In this document: positions 13,006-13,104 of the stretch, piece after piece | Numbering within the stretch: position 1 is the first letter of the stretch | Layout: every line of letters starts with the position of its first letter | Origin: Candidatus Minthenecus merdequi | Lineage (GTDB): Bacteria > Bacteroidota > Bacteroidia > Bacteroidales > Paludibacteraceae | Assembly (NCBI GenBank): GCA_018064385.1 | Contig: JAGHVI010000151.1 | Span: 1 to 13,104, forward strand | Length of the DNA: 13,104 nucleotides | Reading direction: 5' to 3' | The notes under the pieces: generated by a model | What the model was told of the DNA's origin: nothing | What the model saw: only the letters and a program-made list of their open reading frames with translations | The model's database searches: none | Position numbers and translations under genes: made by a program

Positions 13006-13104
13006 TCACTTGACAACAATGCGGAATGACTGCCCGTCAATGCGGACAACATAAACGCCAGCGGCAGGAACCTCAAAGCGTGCGTTATCAGAGTTCACCA
13101 TCAT
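13006..13104 (-). CDS. 3' end of a protein with T9SS-type C-terminal sorting domain (partial)
   Basis: The last 32 codons of a gene that enters from beyond the right edge on the minus strand, ending in TGA at 13006-13008. The visible tail includes ARFEVPAAGVYVVRIDGQ and ends SFRIVVK. A beta-strand, then a P/A-A-G-V-Y-V-V-R turn-strand, then a basic hydrophobic end is the pattern of the type A C-terminal domain that sends Bacteroidota proteins through the type IX secretion system to the surface. The methionines at the window edge are not taken as a start, because such domains always close a longer protein. The cargo domain lies outside the window. The type IX reading is by pattern recognition over a short stretch. 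No clear terminator follows the stop. Confidence 0.7.
   Translation of the reverse strand: MMVNSDNARFEVPAAGVYVVRIDGQSFRIVVK

Overview
The window reads as chromosomal DNA from a Bacteroidota member of the order Bacteroidales. Evidence for this: the promoter boxes have the Bacteroidota form (TAnnTTTG with TTTG about 19 bases upstream); Shine-Dalgarno sites are largely missing; both lipoproteins have a charged stretch after the lipobox cysteine; and a gene cut by the right edge ends in what looks like a type IX secretion (T9SS) C-terminal sorting signal. The T9SS tail, the succinate/acetate-type CoA-transferase and the short-form Pta-AckA pair fit a Prevotella- or Porphyromonas-like lineage better than Bacteroides, but the genus is an inference.

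Layout. From 10741 down to 79, twelve genes lie head to tail on the minus strand, with very short gaps or overlaps. In order of transcription: type I L-asparaginase (ansA); a membrane-anchored helix-hairpin-helix protein; a DEDDh 3'-5' exonuclease with an ExoX-like tail; tRNA-dihydrouridine synthase (dus); prolipoprotein diacylglyceryl transferase (lgt); a 78-base gap with a promoter-like box; a large lipoprotein with Asp-box repeats (probably DUF6242); EPSP synthase (aroA); SufE; an uncharacterised ATP-grasp-like protein; a 26-residue micro-lipoprotein; phosphotransacetylase (pta); and acetate kinase (ackA). Most of the boundaries suggest translational coupling.

From 10742 to 10865 two promoters face away from each other. 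One drives ansA leftward. The other drives rightward a 493-residue class I CoA-transferase of the succinyl-CoA:acetate / acetyl-CoA hydrolase family. The CoA-transferase gene is followed by a strong hairpin terminator that also serves the convergent minus-strand gene, a 99-residue TIGR04076-like protein. Past that gene is a second divergent promoter pair. Its rightward promoter fires into a perfect 13-bp hairpin and no visible reading frame, heading antisense into the 3' end of the T9SS-tail gene.

How the genes fit together. The window holds both common routes from acetyl-CoA to acetate: Pta-AckA with substrate-level ATP at the left end, and a CoA-transferase, which can couple to a succinyl-CoA cycle, at the right. 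Lgt would lipidate both lipoproteins in the same gene run. The remaining genes (asparagine use, shikimate pathway, Fe-S assembly, tRNA modification, nucleic-acid processing) are housekeeping functions. No mobile element, CRISPR array, tRNA or rRNA was found. The least explained items are the micro-lipoprotein, the ATP-grasp protein, the orphan promoter-hairpin and a dispersed-repeat-like insertion inside aroA.
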